The translations under genes and the position numbers were made by a program. Below, one piece after another: positions 7,618 to 17,057 of a stretch of DNA of 47,325 nucleotides. Positions within the stretch are counted from its first letter, which is position 1. Each line of letters begins with the position of its first letter. The notes beneath the pieces were generated by a model. It was not told the DNA's origin, did not search any database, and saw nothing but the letters and a program-made list of their open reading frames with translations. Origin of the DNA: an uncultured Dokdonia sp. (GTDB lineage: Bacteria; Bacteroidota; Bacteroidia; Flavobacteriales; Flavobacteriaceae); assembly GCF_947492815.1 (NCBI RefSeq), contig NZ_CANLOB010000035.1:1-47325 (forward strand), given 5' to 3'.

Positions 7618-9534
7618 TTACAATGTTATAGCGTCTATTTGTTCTGAGGTTTTTTCCCAATCTTCCATTAGCTGATCTAATGTTTTCTTTTTAGCTTGAT
7701 AATTATCAAAAAAGTTAGGTTGCGCAACAGTAGCATCATAATTGACCTCCATCTCAACATCTATTGCTTTGATTTCGCGTTCTAATTTATTGATTTGAGA
7801 TTCTATTTTACTTAACTTATTATTTAACCCTTTGAGTTTTTTCTGATCTTCGTATGATTGCTTATTGTCTTTTTTGATTTCTGTCTTTACAGGTTGATCG
7901 TCTCTTTTTTCTATTTCGCGTAAGCTTTCAACTGCACGAGCATCCAGATAATAATCTATATCTCCTAGATATTCTTTGATACGATGATCTTTAAATTCGT
8001 ATACTCGATCTGTAAGGCCTTGTAAAAAATCTCTATCGTGAGATACAACAATAAGTGTCCCTTCAAAGTTTCTCAGGGCATCTTTTAATACATTCTTAGA
8101 TTTTATATCAAGATGATTGGTAGGCTCATCCATTACCAATACATTAAAAGGTTGCAACATCATTTTAGCAAGTGCTAATCTGTTACGTTCTCCTCCTGAA
8201 AGCACGCGTACATATTTATCTACTTCTTCTCCTCTAAAAAGGAAAGATCCTAAAATATCACGAACTCTTGGTCTTGTTTTTTCATCGGCAGCATCTATCA
8301 TAGTATCTTCCACTGTTTTGCTACCGTCTAGATATTCTGCTTGATTTTGAGCAAAATACCCTATCTGTACATTATGTCCTAATTTAAGAGTTCCATTGTG
8401 CTCTAATTCTCCTACAATAATTTTTGCTAATGTAGATTTTCCTTGACCATTCTGTCCAACAAAAGCAGTTTTAGTATCTCGCTCCACCAATAAATCAATG
8501 TTTTGCAACACCTTTTTATCCCCATAACTCTTTGCCACATGTTCTGCTTCAACAACTACTTTCCCTGGTGTCACAGACACTGGAAATTTAAGTGTCATCA
8601 CACTATTATCATCTTCATCTACTTCAATGCGATCAATTTTATCGAGCTTTTTAATAAGTGATTGTGCCATTGTAGCTTTAGAAGCTTTTGCTCTAAATTT
8701 CTCAATAAGCTTTTCTGTTTGCTCAATATGTTTTTGTTGATTTTTTTGAGCTGCCAACTGTTGTTCTCTTAACTCTTTACGTAATACAAGATACTTTGAG
8801 TAGGCTTTAGGGTAATCGTATATACGACCTAATGATATCTCAATAGTGCGATTTGTCACATTATCCAAAAACATTTTGTCGTGAGATACAATAACAACAG
8901 CTCCCGTATAATTTTTAAGAAATCCTTCTAACCAGATAATAGATTCTATATCTAAATGGTTAGTAGGCTCATCCAACAGGAGAATATCATTACTTTGTAA
9001 TAATAGTTTTGCCAATTCAATACGCATACGCCATCCTCCAGAAAATGTATCTGTAAGTTTATCAAAATCTTCTCTCTGAAATCCTAATCCTTGTAAAATA
9101 CGTTCGGTATCTCCTTGATAATTGTACCCTCCATGTATTTCATATTGATGTTGGATCTCATTAAGGTCAATCATCAATTGATTATAACTATCACTTTCAT
9201 AATCTGTACGTTCAGAAAGTTGCGTATTTATTTCTTCAAGCTGTTTTTCTAATTTTTTAATATCAGAAAATGCTTCATAAGATTCTTCTAGTACTGTACG
9301 CCCTTCTATAAAGTCAATATCTTGCTTTAGAAATCCAATCTGTATTTCTTTTTCAATAGCAATAGAGCCGGTATCATATTCTTGCTCTCCAGATATAATG
9401 CGTAACATCGTAGATTTACCAGCTCCATTTTTTCCAACAAGTCCTACACGGTCTCCGCCGTTAAGTCTATAAGTTATTTCTTCAAAAAGATATTCTCCTT
9501 GAAATGATACTGAAAGGTTATGAATATTAAGCAT
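7618..9534 (-). CDS. ABC-F family ATPase (ribosome-associated type)
   Basis: 638 residues with two ABC domains and no membrane segments, the signature of ABC-F proteins that act on the ribosome rather than in transport. Walker A motifs GKNGAGKST (~37) and GQNGQGKST (~357), signature motifs FSGGW and LSGGE, and Walker B LLLDEPTNHLD / LVMDEPTNHLD are all intact. The linker carries the charged, long-helical P-site tRNA interaction motif (KNQQKHIEQTEKLIEKFRAKASKA). A C-terminal coiled-coil extension (residues ~545-635) is like that of Uup/YheS-type members. It is a single-gene unit reading away from the DUF983 gene. The exact ABC-F subfamily cannot be fixed by eye. Confidence 0.95.
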   Translation of the reverse strand: MLNIHNLSVSFQGEYLFEEITYRLNGGDRVGLVGKNGAGKSTMLRIISGEQEYDTGSIAIEKEIQIGFLKQDIDFIEGRTVLEESYEAFSDIKKLEKQLEEINTQLSERTDYESDSYNQLMIDLNEIQHQYEIHGGYNYQGDTERILQGLGFQREDFDKLTDTFSGGWRMRIELAKLLLQSNDILLLDEPTNHLDIESIIWLEGFLKNYTGAVVIVSHDKMFLDNVTNRTIEISLGRIYDYPKAYSKYLVLRKELREQQLAAQKNQQKHIEQTEKLIEKFRAKASKATMAQSLIKKLDKIDRIEVDEDDNSVMTLKFPVSVTPGKVVVEAEHVAKSYGDKKVLQNIDLLVERDTKTAFVGQNGQGKSTLAKIIVGELEHNGTLKLGHNVQIGYFAQNQAEYLDGSKTVEDTMIDAADEKTRPRVRDILGSFLFRGEEVDKYVRVLSGGERNRLALAKMMLQPFNVLVMDEPTNHLDIKSKNVLKDALRNFEGTLIVVSHDRDFLQGLTDRVYEFKDHRIKEYLGDIDYYLDARAVESLREIEKRDDQPVKTEIKKDNKQSYEDQKKLKGLNNKLSKIESQINKLEREIKAIDVEMEVNYDATVAQPNFFDNYQAKKKTLDQLMEDWEKTSEQIDAITL

Positions 9535-9587
9535 TTCTCAATAGATAAAAATTATGGTCTTCTCTAAAAGAAGAATGCAAAGATGCT

Positions 9588-9595
9588 TAAATTTG
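9588..9595 (+). promoter_or_regulatory. -7 box upstream of DUF983 gene
   Basis: TAAATTTG fits TAnnTTTG and lies 20 nt before the ATG, so the predicted leader is only about 14 nt. No clear -33 TTTG. Confidence 0.45.
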
Positions 9596-9615
9596 TACTG
9601 TAAATCAACATCATT

Positions 9616-10011
9616 ATGGCATTTTTAAAAGGAACAAAAATCAATAGTATACTATTTGGCAAATGTCCTGTTTGCCAGAATGAATCTATGTATACTCAAT
9701 CTAATCCCTATGTACTATCACAAACATTAGATATGAAAGAGCGTTGTTCTCACTGCAATACTAAATATAAAATTGAACCATCATTTTTTTATGGAGCCAT
9801 GTATGTAAGTTATCCTGTAGGAATTATTTTTGCAGGTATCGCATTTGCTATTACCTATTTCTTTATTGGAGCCACGTTATTAAATACTTTTTTTGCAATT
9901 GTAGGCACTATGGTACTATTCCTACCTATTATTATGAGGCTTTCACGAAATATCTGGATTAACTTTTTCATGAAATATGATAGCACTAAAGATCAATTAG
10001 TCAAAGCTTAA
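9616..10011 (+). CDS. DUF983 family small membrane protein
   Basis: 131 residues. The N-terminal zinc-ribbon-like part has two cysteine pairs (KCPVCQN near residue 18 and RCSHCNTKY near 43), followed by EPSFFYGAMYVSYPVGI. Two or three transmembrane helices follow (about 58-80 and 85-110). This matches the DUF983 family (PF06170), whose function is not established. The stop codon is shared head-on with the convergent FAD oxidoreductase gene (TAA at 10009-10011 against TTA at 10008-10010). Confidence 0.9.
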   Translation: MAFLKGTKINSILFGKCPVCQNESMYTQSNPYVLSQTLDMKERCSHCNTKYKIEPSFFYGAMYVSYPVGIIFAGIAFAITYFFIGATLLNTFFAIVGTMVLFLPIIMRLSRNIWINFFMKYDSTKDQLVKA

Positions 10012-11066
10012 TCTGACTTCCTCTTTCCGAAGCGACTTATATTCACCTCTTTAAATAGATCTTTTCCGTTTTCTAAATGATCAAAAAGATGCATCGCTAG
10101 CATAGCAGACATCATAATACCACGTGTTCCTAAGCCATTAAAAACAACCAACTCAGAATACTCTGGATGGATTCCAAGTAAAGCTCTACGATCACCTACT
10201 GTAGGGCGGATTCCTACTTCTTGGTCTACAATTTCGTACTCACAAGAAACTAAAGAAGCTAATTTTTCAATAAGTTCTTCTCTCGCCTCTTTTGACGGCT
10301 CTGTATCTTTATCTTTCCAATTAAATGTAGCGCCTACTTTATACAAATCCCCTCCAAGAGGCACCACAAAGAAAGATGTTTTAATAGCTGCTGTTAGCTT
10401 CAAGTCTTTTGCCTTTATAATGATATATTCCCCTTTATTTCCTACTAAAGGTAATTGCTTGAAATAAGGATTCTTCTTTACACCATAACCCTCAGCAAAT
10501 ACAATACGTTTTGCTCTGACTTCCTTATACACTACTCCATTAGATGTAAATTCAATTGCTGAGTGTTCAAATTCCGCTTTCGCGAAAGCGTTTTTAGACT
10601 CCAAATATGCTTGATACTTTTGTTGAAGTAATTTTATATCAATCCTTCCAGTTTCTAACACTTTTCCATATGCGTATGGCGCTTCAATATACTGGTTACT
10701 ATCTGGGATTAACTCCGTAGCAATAAAACGTTCCAATTCTGGTTTATCTGAAGCTGCAAACCAATTATTTTGATCTTCTATAGATGAAAAGACTTTTTGA
10801 ACTGGCAATTCTTGCATACATTGCGCTTGAATCTTTTTTTCAATCTTTTTAAAATAAGGTACTGCAATATCTAATTGTTCTGTCGCCTTCCAAGGCAAAG
10901 TATATCGTTTTAAGATCACAGGATTATACAACCCTGCTGCTACGCGACTTGCACCATCTACACCACTATCAAAAACTAAGAACTCTTTATGGGCGTTTTC
11001 TAGCTGTTCACAGAAAGCTATACCTGCCAATCCTAAACCCACAATAATATAATCTACATCTCGCAT
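10008..11066 (-). CDS. FAD-dependent oxidoreductase (DadA/glycine oxidase-like)
   Basis: 352 residues from the ATG at 11066. The start MRDVDYIIVGLGLAGIAF gives the dinucleotide-binding GxGxxG right at the N terminus; a longer reading from 11129 adds a hydrophobic stretch with no support. A second FAD contact appears as FDSGVDGASRVAAG, and the C terminus has the VGIRPTVGDRRALLG and NGLGTRGIMMSAM motifs typical of DAO-fold enzymes that oxidise amino acids or amines. The substrate is not predictable. One palindrome copy (10575-10590) lies inside the gene and encodes AFAKA. Confidence 0.88.
   Translation of the reverse strand: MRDVDYIIVGLGLAGIAFCEQLENAHKEFLVFDSGVDGASRVAAGLYNPVILKRYTLPWKATEQLDIAVPYFKKIEKKIQAQCMQELPVQKVFSSIEDQNNWFAASDKPELERFIATELIPDSNQYIEAPYAYGKVLETGRIDIKLLQQKYQAYLESKNAFAKAEFEHSAIEFTSNGVVYKEVRAKRIVFAEGYGVKKNPYFKQLPLVGNKGEYIIIKAKDLKLTAAIKTSFFVVPLGGDLYKVGATFNWKDKDTEPSKEAREELIEKLASLVSCEYEIVDQEVGIRPTVGDRRALLGIHPEYSELVVFNGLGTRGIMMSAMLAMHLFDHLENGKDLFKEVNISRFGKRKSD
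10575..10590. repeat. CGCTTTCGCGAAAGCG palindrome (copy in FAD oxidoreductase)
   Basis: Perfect 16-bp palindrome within the FAD oxidoreductase coding sequence, read in the same frame as the copy at 2312 (Ala-Phe-Ala-Lys-Ala). Confidence 0.95.
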
Positions 11067-11120
11067 AAAGCAAAGATAACATCTATACACTGAGATTACA
11101 TATTTAAAAAAGGCAATAAA

Positions 11121-11153
11121 AAAAGCCACTTAGAATACTTCTAAATGGCTTTT
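11121..11153 (-). terminator. Rho-independent terminator after gldN
   Basis: AAAAGCCA pairs with TGGCTTTT, and an inner TTAGAA pairs with TTCTAA around a 3-nt loop; a single C/A mismatch separates the two stems. On the minus strand the hairpin is followed by a run of T (11116-11127). It lies 21 nt after the gldN stop and closes the gldKLMN operon. Confidence 0.85.
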
Positions 11154-11174
11154 GAATTTTATATTAAAATTACA

Positions 11175-12074
11175 TTAGTAATTCCAAAGATCTTGTTCGA
11201 GATTTCGAATTGTTTCTTTAATACGAGTAGATTCTAGTAATTGCATCATCGCATTATTGTTAATATACTCCTTGACCTCTCGATCACCTTGCACATTATC
11301 TTCTTGATAAATAACACCACTAAAACGCCTACTATTCAATAAGTGATCAAAGGAAATAGGCATGGAAGTGTTCTTACGATTAAATGCTTTTGCTTTATGT
11401 AAAACTTCTCTAGCTCCTGGAAACCATACCCAAAACAATTCCAAAGGTTCTTGACCAAATTGATCTTCCGATCCAATAAAATTAATATCAGTTGATACAG
11501 GTGCAATACCCAACAAACGATATTTCAACTCACCTTGACGCTTATCAACATACCAATACCCTCTAATGTGATATGCATTGATATCTTGAGCAGTTATTGT
11601 TTTTGTTTCGATATTATAATCAGAAATAGGCAATCCTTCATTAAGCTCTCTAAATCCATCATCTGCAGTATCTGTTACTTTAAGTGCAGCAGAAATATCA
11701 TCTAAGGTAATTTTATTAGTAAAATATGAATCATCATAGATTGCATCTATAGTTCCGTTCTTAATGTTTTTCATTAAGACTTGGTATAATGAACGTCTAT
11801 CAGAACCTATCCCTATTGTATCAACAGGGTAATATAAAGGAAAGTTCACACGTTCATCTAGATCTACTACTTCCCATGTATTTTTAGACCAAAGAACATC
11901 TCTTTTTTCTACATATCCATATGGAAGTGGTTCGTCATTATCGTTTGCTTTCTGCTCTTCTGTTATTTCAAACATTTCGTCTGGAGTCTTTGCATTAAGG
12001 ATATTTCCCTGTGCAAATACAGAAGATGTCATTATAAATGCAAACGCTATAAGAATTAAGTTCTTAAGATTCAT
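11175..12074 (-). CDS. gldN: GldN, type IX secretion / gliding protein
   Basis: 299 residues with a signal peptide (MNLKNLILIAFAFIMTSSVFA, then Q). It is a periplasmic partner of GldK that forms the ring of the type IX secretion core. Recognisable features are the N-terminal AKTPDEMFEITEEQK region, the conserved PLPYGYVEKRDVLWSK segment, and YWYVDKRQGELKYRLLGIAP with VWFPGAREVLHKA. It is the last gene of gldKLMN, 12 nt after gldM. Confidence 0.96.
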   Translation of the reverse strand: MNLKNLILIAFAFIMTSSVFAQGNILNAKTPDEMFEITEEQKANDNDEPLPYGYVEKRDVLWSKNTWEVVDLDERVNFPLYYPVDTIGIGSDRRSLYQVLMKNIKNGTIDAIYDDSYFTNKITLDDISAALKVTDTADDGFRELNEGLPISDYNIETKTITAQDINAYHIRGYWYVDKRQGELKYRLLGIAPVSTDINFIGSEDQFGQEPLELFWVWFPGAREVLHKAKAFNRKNTSMPISFDHLLNSRRFSGVIYQEDNVQGDREVKEYINNNAMMQLLESTRIKETIRNLEQDLWNY

Positions 12075-12086
12075 AATTATTAATTA

Positions 12087-13646
12087 TTAATTTGTTAACT
12101 CGATAATCACAGGAGAAACTTTTCTCAGATTATATGATGAGTTTCCTTGTATTTTAGCTTTTATGTCAAATATTTGCACAGTCGAGCCTCTTTTTGCTTT
12201 CTTAAGTGCATTTTTAGCAGCAGGGTTTAACTTATTCCCTTGTACTAATACAGTAGCAGATCCTGGCGCTTTAAACTTAAAACTATTCACTCTAAGATTA
12301 AGATCAAAATCAAAGTCTACTAATGTTGCTCCAACAGGTGCTCCACCTACTGCTTCTCTAGTCATCTTTAATGCACCACCGTCATCATTACGCATCGTTC
12401 CTGTAGGTCTCGGTATATCTTTAATACGGAATTCCTTAGAGTCTCTTGCATCAGCAGCTCCGTCTGGTAATTTTCCAACTACATTAATAGTAACCGTCTT
12501 ACCTTTTCCAGGACTCATTAGATATGAACTACCTTTAACTCTTCGTAATCCATTTCCACTAGCTGAAACACTATTATCATCAACACCAGCAAAAGAGATA
12601 GTCATTGGATTTTCTACACCACGATATACTACATTCATCTTATCTGCAGCAATTGTAGCAGAATTAGGTCTGTTAATTACTGTATATTCTGAAGCAATTG
12701 GAATACTTTTTTGCTCTCCTCCTTCTGTATAAAACAATTCACCTTGAATCTTTTTTGTACCTACGTTACCTGTAGGAAGACTCAATTGAACTTGACCTGC
12801 TTTTAGATCATTCACTTCTGATCCATTTACAACAACTTTATCAAAGTTTAATGTATTATCAAAACGTCCAAGAACTACTTTTCCTGTAAATTTCTCTCCA
12901 GAAAAGAAAGCTGTTTTGTCTGGAATAACAATAGCTTGATAATTTTTAAGAGAAATCTCTTCACTTAATTGTCCTTGTAACATTGCTGAAAGCACCTCAG
13001 ATTGTGTTGTCTTCACATCATTCTGGAGTCCTGACATTTTAGCAATAGATGCTATTTCTGGGAATCCAAAATAATGATAGTTTAAATAGTCAACTGTAGG
13101 ACCGTCATTTGTTTTAACTCCATCTGTGTTAAACTTTTGGTTAACAGCATCAACAATATCTTTAAATTGATCTGAATCACCTAAAATTCCAACAACTCCA
13201 GTTCTAAATGCATCGATTTTATCTATAAATGCCTGTCCTTCTGGCTTCAACTTATCACCTATGAATAAAAGACCATCAAAATAATCTCCTTTATCCATTA
13301 ACTCAGCATTTAACTGACCGCTTTCTAAACGTTCTTCTTCAGAAATTGCGCCTTTCTTTAAATCTTCTATGTAATTAGAAAGATCGTCAGCTAATACATT
13401 AATCTGATCTGCTTTTGCTTTTAAAGCTTGAAACTTCTCAGGTTGTTCACTTGCTTTTTCGCCAAGATTATTAAGGAACGCCATGTTTCTAGTTGAAGCA
13501 GCGCTGTTATTCTCTTCTAATCTATCGTTCATTAAGCCAAATGCTTGAAGTACTTCTTTAGACATATTCAAAGCTAGCATCGCAATGAATATTAAATACA
13601 TCAAGTTAATCATTTTCTGCCTTGCAGATAATTTTCCTCCTGCCAT
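12087..13646 (-). CDS. gldM: GldM, type IX secretion motor shaft
   Basis: 519 residues. It has one N-terminal transmembrane helix (about 14-32, YLIFIAMLALNMSKEVL) and a long periplasmic part made of stacked domains. With GldL it forms the proton-driven motor that powers type IX secretion and gliding. The N terminus MAGGKLSARQKMINLMYL keeps Arg9, a residue reported as important for coupling to GldL in Flavobacterium johnsoniae. Length matches the family (~510-520). It starts about 50 nt after gldL. Confidence 0.97.
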   Translation of the reverse strand: MAGGKLSARQKMINLMYLIFIAMLALNMSKEVLQAFGLMNDRLEENNSAASTRNMAFLNNLGEKASEQPEKFQALKAKADQINVLADDLSNYIEDLKKGAISEEERLESGQLNAELMDKGDYFDGLLFIGDKLKPEGQAFIDKIDAFRTGVVGILGDSDQFKDIVDAVNQKFNTDGVKTNDGPTVDYLNYHYFGFPEIASIAKMSGLQNDVKTTQSEVLSAMLQGQLSEEISLKNYQAIVIPDKTAFFSGEKFTGKVVLGRFDNTLNFDKVVVNGSEVNDLKAGQVQLSLPTGNVGTKKIQGELFYTEGGEQKSIPIASEYTVINRPNSATIAADKMNVVYRGVENPMTISFAGVDDNSVSASGNGLRRVKGSSYLMSPGKGKTVTINVVGKLPDGAADARDSKEFRIKDIPRPTGTMRNDDGGALKMTREAVGGAPVGATLVDFDFDLNLRVNSFKFKAPGSATVLVQGNKLNPAAKNALKKAKRGSTVQIFDIKAKIQGNSSYNLRKVSPVIIELTN

Positions 13647-13695
13647 GTCTTTATATTTTTAAAGGTTAGTTATTAGTTATGGTAACTAACTTAAA

Positions 13696-14337
13696 TTATT
13701 TAGACATTGCAGATAACATACCTCCATACACTCCATTAAGAGAAGAAAGGTTTGTTGCTAAGCTTTCCATTTGCTCTTTAAGTTTTCCTGCATTTTGAGT
13801 TACTTGCTCGTTAATCTCAGCTTGACGGCTAGAAGACTCAACTTGCACTTTGTAAAGACTATTTAATGACTCCATTTGAGCAGCAGCTAACGCCATCTCT
13901 TCACTATATTTCTTAGTAGAAGACATTGCATCTGCTGTAGGAGCAATTCCTTTAGCAGCTCCTTCAAAGTTACGGATGCTATTTCCTAAGCTTGCCATTA
14001 ACTCTCCATCAATTTTAGCTTCTTTAAGCATACTGTCTAATTTTTGAGAAAGTAATGCTTCAGCATCTTTTGGTGCTTCTTTCTTTTTTCCTTTAGTTTG
14101 ACCTCCTGCTAATTCAGGATATACTAAAGACCAGTCTAGATCGCTATCTACTGGTTCAAATGCTGAAATTGCAAAAACGATTGCTTCAGTTACTAATCCA
14201 ATAGTAAGCATTACGTTTCCAGTTAATGGTCCTATCTCAAAATGTATAATTTTAAATAGAGCTCCAATAATTACGATTGCTGCTCCTAGTCCGTAGACCA
14301 TATTCATTAATTTCTTACTAGCTTTTGACTGTGCCAT
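13696..14337 (-). CDS. gldL: GldL, type IX secretion motor inner membrane protein
   Basis: 213 residues. Two transmembrane helices (about 11-31 and 38-60) are followed by a cytoplasmic tail rich in coiled coil. Lys29 and His32 at the end of helix 1 and Glu51 within helix 2 correspond, with a 2-residue offset, to the charged intramembrane residues implicated in proton flow in F. johnsoniae GldL. It pairs with GldM as the secretion/gliding motor and sits between gldK and gldM. Confidence 0.97.
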   Translation of the reverse strand: MAQSKASKKLMNMVYGLGAAIVIIGALFKIIHFEIGPLTGNVMLTIGLVTEAIVFAISAFEPVDSDLDWSLVYPELAGGQTKGKKKEAPKDAEALLSQKLDSMLKEAKIDGELMASLGNSIRNFEGAAKGIAPTADAMSSTKKYSEEMALAAAQMESLNSLYKVQVESSSRQAEINEQVTQNAGKLKEQMESLATNLSSLNGVYGGMLSAMSK

Positions 14338-14404
14338 GATAATTTAGTTTTTTTGTTAAGGTTTAGATTTAGTTAAATATAATTTGGGGTAATTAATTAC
14401 AATT

Positions 14405-15778
14405 TTATTTTGGTGCCTTACGAAGGTTCACCTTTTCATCAAGTCCTAAGAAGTCTTGTACCGTTCTGAATCCAATATAGCTACGCGCTGAATCTTGGTA
14501 TTCATAATCACGAGAACTTACTTGAAGAAAATAAGCTACATCTTTCCATGAACCTCCACGTATTACTTTTCTTCTATTAGAAATATCGTTTACATTAGGA
14601 TTCATTGTAGACATATATTCATATGAGTTAGGGTCGTAGGATGACGCTACCCATTCTGAAACGTTACCAGCCATGTTGTATAAGTTGTAATCGTTAGGCT
14701 CGTATGCATCTGCCTCTACAGTATATAATGCTTGATCTGCACCATAATCACCACGTAAAGGCTTAAAGTTTGCTAAGAAACATCCTCTATCGTTTTTAGC
14801 ATAAGGACCTCCCCAAGGGAAATCTCCTCCTTCTAGTCCACCACGAGCAGCATATTCCCACTCAGCTTCTCCAGGAAGTCTAAAACGATTAACAAATTGT
14901 CTCTTCTTTGTTTTTTGATATTCATTTTTATGAAGTGTTCTCCACTCACAAAATGCTTTTGCTTGCATCCAATCTACACCTACTACAGGGTAATCTCCAT
15001 AAGCATCATGCCAGAAGTAATCATTATGCATAGGCTCATTATAAGAGTATGCAAAATCTTTAATCCAAACAGTAGTGTCAGGATACACCTTTACTCTTTC
15101 TGTCTTGATATAATCTTTACGCTTACCACCTTTAACTCTTGCAGCAGCTTCAATATCTAGATATGTATATCTAAACTCAAGTTTATCTACATCAATAGTA
15201 CGCTGACCATTGTATGCTTCTTCAACAGGGATATACATTGTATCCATTACTTCTGAGTAATACTCATCTGGATATTCATTTGTATCCCATATAATATCTA
15301 TATCTTTATTAAGCTTACGGCCTTCAAAACCAGTTTCGCCTAATCCATAATAGTTATCATACATATACTGTTGATATGGATTTAGATTTTCAGTATCTCC
15401 ATCAGCAAATGCAAAGTCACCGATACCTCCACTACCTGGGGTCTCTCCTAAGTCATCTGCCATAATAGCAAGCTTAGTTCGTACTGTTGAGTCTCTAACC
15501 CAATTTACGAATTGTCTATACTCTGAATTTGTAATTTCTGTTTCATCCATGTAGAATGAACGAACTGTCACTGTTTTCGTAGGGGCGTCTTCTACAGCAG
15601 CGATGTCGTCGTCACTTTTACCCATTATGAATGCACCTCCTGATATAAGGGTCATTCCGTAAGGTTTTTCTGGATGCCAGCTCTTGCCTTTAACACCGAC
15701 AAGTTCTCCTCGATCGTTTCCTTTGCCACAACTGTATAACAAAGTCATTATCGCAATAAATGCAACACACTTTTTCAT
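14405..15778 (-). CDS. gldK: GldK, type IX secretion lipoprotein (FGE/sulfatase-modifying fold)
   Basis: 457 residues. Signal peptide with lipobox LLYSC (Cys17) gives an outer membrane lipoprotein. The body is a formylglycine-generating-enzyme-like domain (GGAFIMGKSDDD, VRSFYMDETEITNSEYRQFV, RLPGEAEWEYAARGG, NMAGNVSEWVAS, RKVIRGGSWKD), used here structurally in the GldK/GldN ring. First gene of gldKLMN; the 109-nt gap upstream contains a near-consensus TAGGTTTA on the minus strand that could be part of its promoter. The FGE domain is not expected to be catalytic. Confidence 0.97.
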   Translation of the reverse strand: MKKCVAFIAIMTLLYSCGKGNDRGELVGVKGKSWHPEKPYGMTLISGGAFIMGKSDDDIAAVEDAPTKTVTVRSFYMDETEITNSEYRQFVNWVRDSTVRTKLAIMADDLGETPGSGGIGDFAFADGDTENLNPYQQYMYDNYYGLGETGFEGRKLNKDIDIIWDTNEYPDEYYSEVMDTMYIPVEEAYNGQRTIDVDKLEFRYTYLDIEAAARVKGGKRKDYIKTERVKVYPDTTVWIKDFAYSYNEPMHNDYFWHDAYGDYPVVGVDWMQAKAFCEWRTLHKNEYQKTKKRQFVNRFRLPGEAEWEYAARGGLEGGDFPWGGPYAKNDRGCFLANFKPLRGDYGADQALYTVEADAYEPNDYNLYNMAGNVSEWVASSYDPNSYEYMSTMNPNVNDISNRRKVIRGGSWKDVAYFLQVSSRDYEYQDSARSYIGFRTVQDFLGLDEKVNLRKAPK

Positions 15779-15887
15779 AGGATATAGGTTAAGTATTCTA
15801 GATTTTAGGGCGTAAACCTATTTATTTATTTTCAAATAAACAATTTATTTACCTAAAACCTTTCATTCTATTTTTAGTTAGTACTGG

Positions 15888-17054
15888 TTATACCTCATTC
15901 TTTTTACGCGCCTTAAACCATCTTTCAGGAATATTCTGATGAATAGCGTCTAGATAGTCTTGATGCGTGCAAGGTAATAACGTATGCCTTTTCAATTTAT
16001 TATTCAAACCTGAAATAAATGGTATTTCTATCCACCATCTTTCAGTTTTTTCACTCTTATAAAATGTAAGAACCTCATCATCAACAGGTACTTGATAGGT
16101 AATAAAATTACCTTTTTCCACATCTAAATCTTCATTTGTTCTATAATTGACTCCTTCTATAAAATACCAAAGCATTTGAGCTACAAGCATTGCAGCTGTT
16201 TCCTCTTGTGAATCATTTTTATATTCAAAAATCCCAAATGAACTTACTTTATCACTTATACCTGCATACCTGCATATGGCGCAAATTTCTTTTCCTTCAA
16301 AGCCATTTGGTATTTTATTGTGTCTATAGCTCAACTCACTACTTTTTATAGATCCCATATCAACTGCAACAATATCTGCATCTCTCATTACAGGTTCTAC
16401 ACTTTTTATATTTGCAGTGACATTCCCTAAACGATATGCATCAAAATACAATCGTTTCATCAGATCAATCTCTTCTTGCGGATTAAAATATGTCTGAAAC
16501 CCTATATTGCTATAATTAAAAAGATTATAAGGCTTATCAACTATAATTCTGCCTACATACGAATGACTTTCTAAAGGCTTACTTGTATCTCCTAGATCAA
16601 AACGACTATCTACATTTACGAGATTCACCATTTGATCTAACTTATCATAAGATCTATAAATAGGATATACTAAATCTTGACTACCTCCTAAGAATACAGG
16701 AACGATATTTTTTTTAACTAGGGATTCGGTAATGCTTCTCACTGCAAAATAAGTATCTTCCACACTAGCTCCTTTGTCTACATCTCCAAGATCTGCTATA
16801 ACTGCATGCCAATTTCCAGGAAACAATTCATAAAATGCTCTTCGTATCTCTGTAAATGACAGTGTCTCTCCTAAGTGATTTTGATCTCTTCTATTTTCGC
16901 GCAAGCCTATAAGCGCTATTTTAACACCCTCTAAATCAGGATAGCCTTCACGCTCACTATGTACTCTAATTGTATTACCTACGCATTGATGGTGCAACAA
17001 CTGTATATGCGCAATAGCAACATCTGTTACGGGCAACAAAAAATCAAATATCAT
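15888..17054 (-). CDS. Ureohydrolase-fold (arginase/formimidoylglutamase-like) protein, probably inactive
   Basis: 388 residues with the arginase-superfamily layout, but three of the six manganese ligands look replaced. The GGDHS motif reads GGSQD (His to Gln), DAHxD reads DSRFD (His to Arg, both Asp kept), and the DxD motif reads DMG (second Asp to Gly). Other fold landmarks (VPVFLGGSQDLVYP, LVNVDSRFDLGD, DIVAVDMGSIKSSEL) are clear. Databases would probably call it formimidoylglutamase, but catalysis by the usual dinuclear Mn centre seems unlikely. It lies 3 nt after topA and just upstream of gldK, all on the minus strand. A T9SS or gliding link is only positional. Confidence 0.8.
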   Translation of the reverse strand: MIFDFLLPVTDVAIAHIQLLHHQCVGNTIRVHSEREGYPDLEGVKIALIGLRENRRDQNHLGETLSFTEIRRAFYELFPGNWHAVIADLGDVDKGASVEDTYFAVRSITESLVKKNIVPVFLGGSQDLVYPIYRSYDKLDQMVNLVNVDSRFDLGDTSKPLESHSYVGRIIVDKPYNLFNYSNIGFQTYFNPQEEIDLMKRLYFDAYRLGNVTANIKSVEPVMRDADIVAVDMGSIKSSELSYRHNKIPNGFEGKEICAICRYAGISDKVSSFGIFEYKNDSQEETAAMLVAQMLWYFIEGVNYRTNEDLDVEKGNFITYQVPVDDEVLTFYKSEKTERWWIEIPFISGLNNKLKRHTLLPCTHQDYLDAIHQNIPERWFKARKKNEV

Positions 17055-17057
17055 CTT

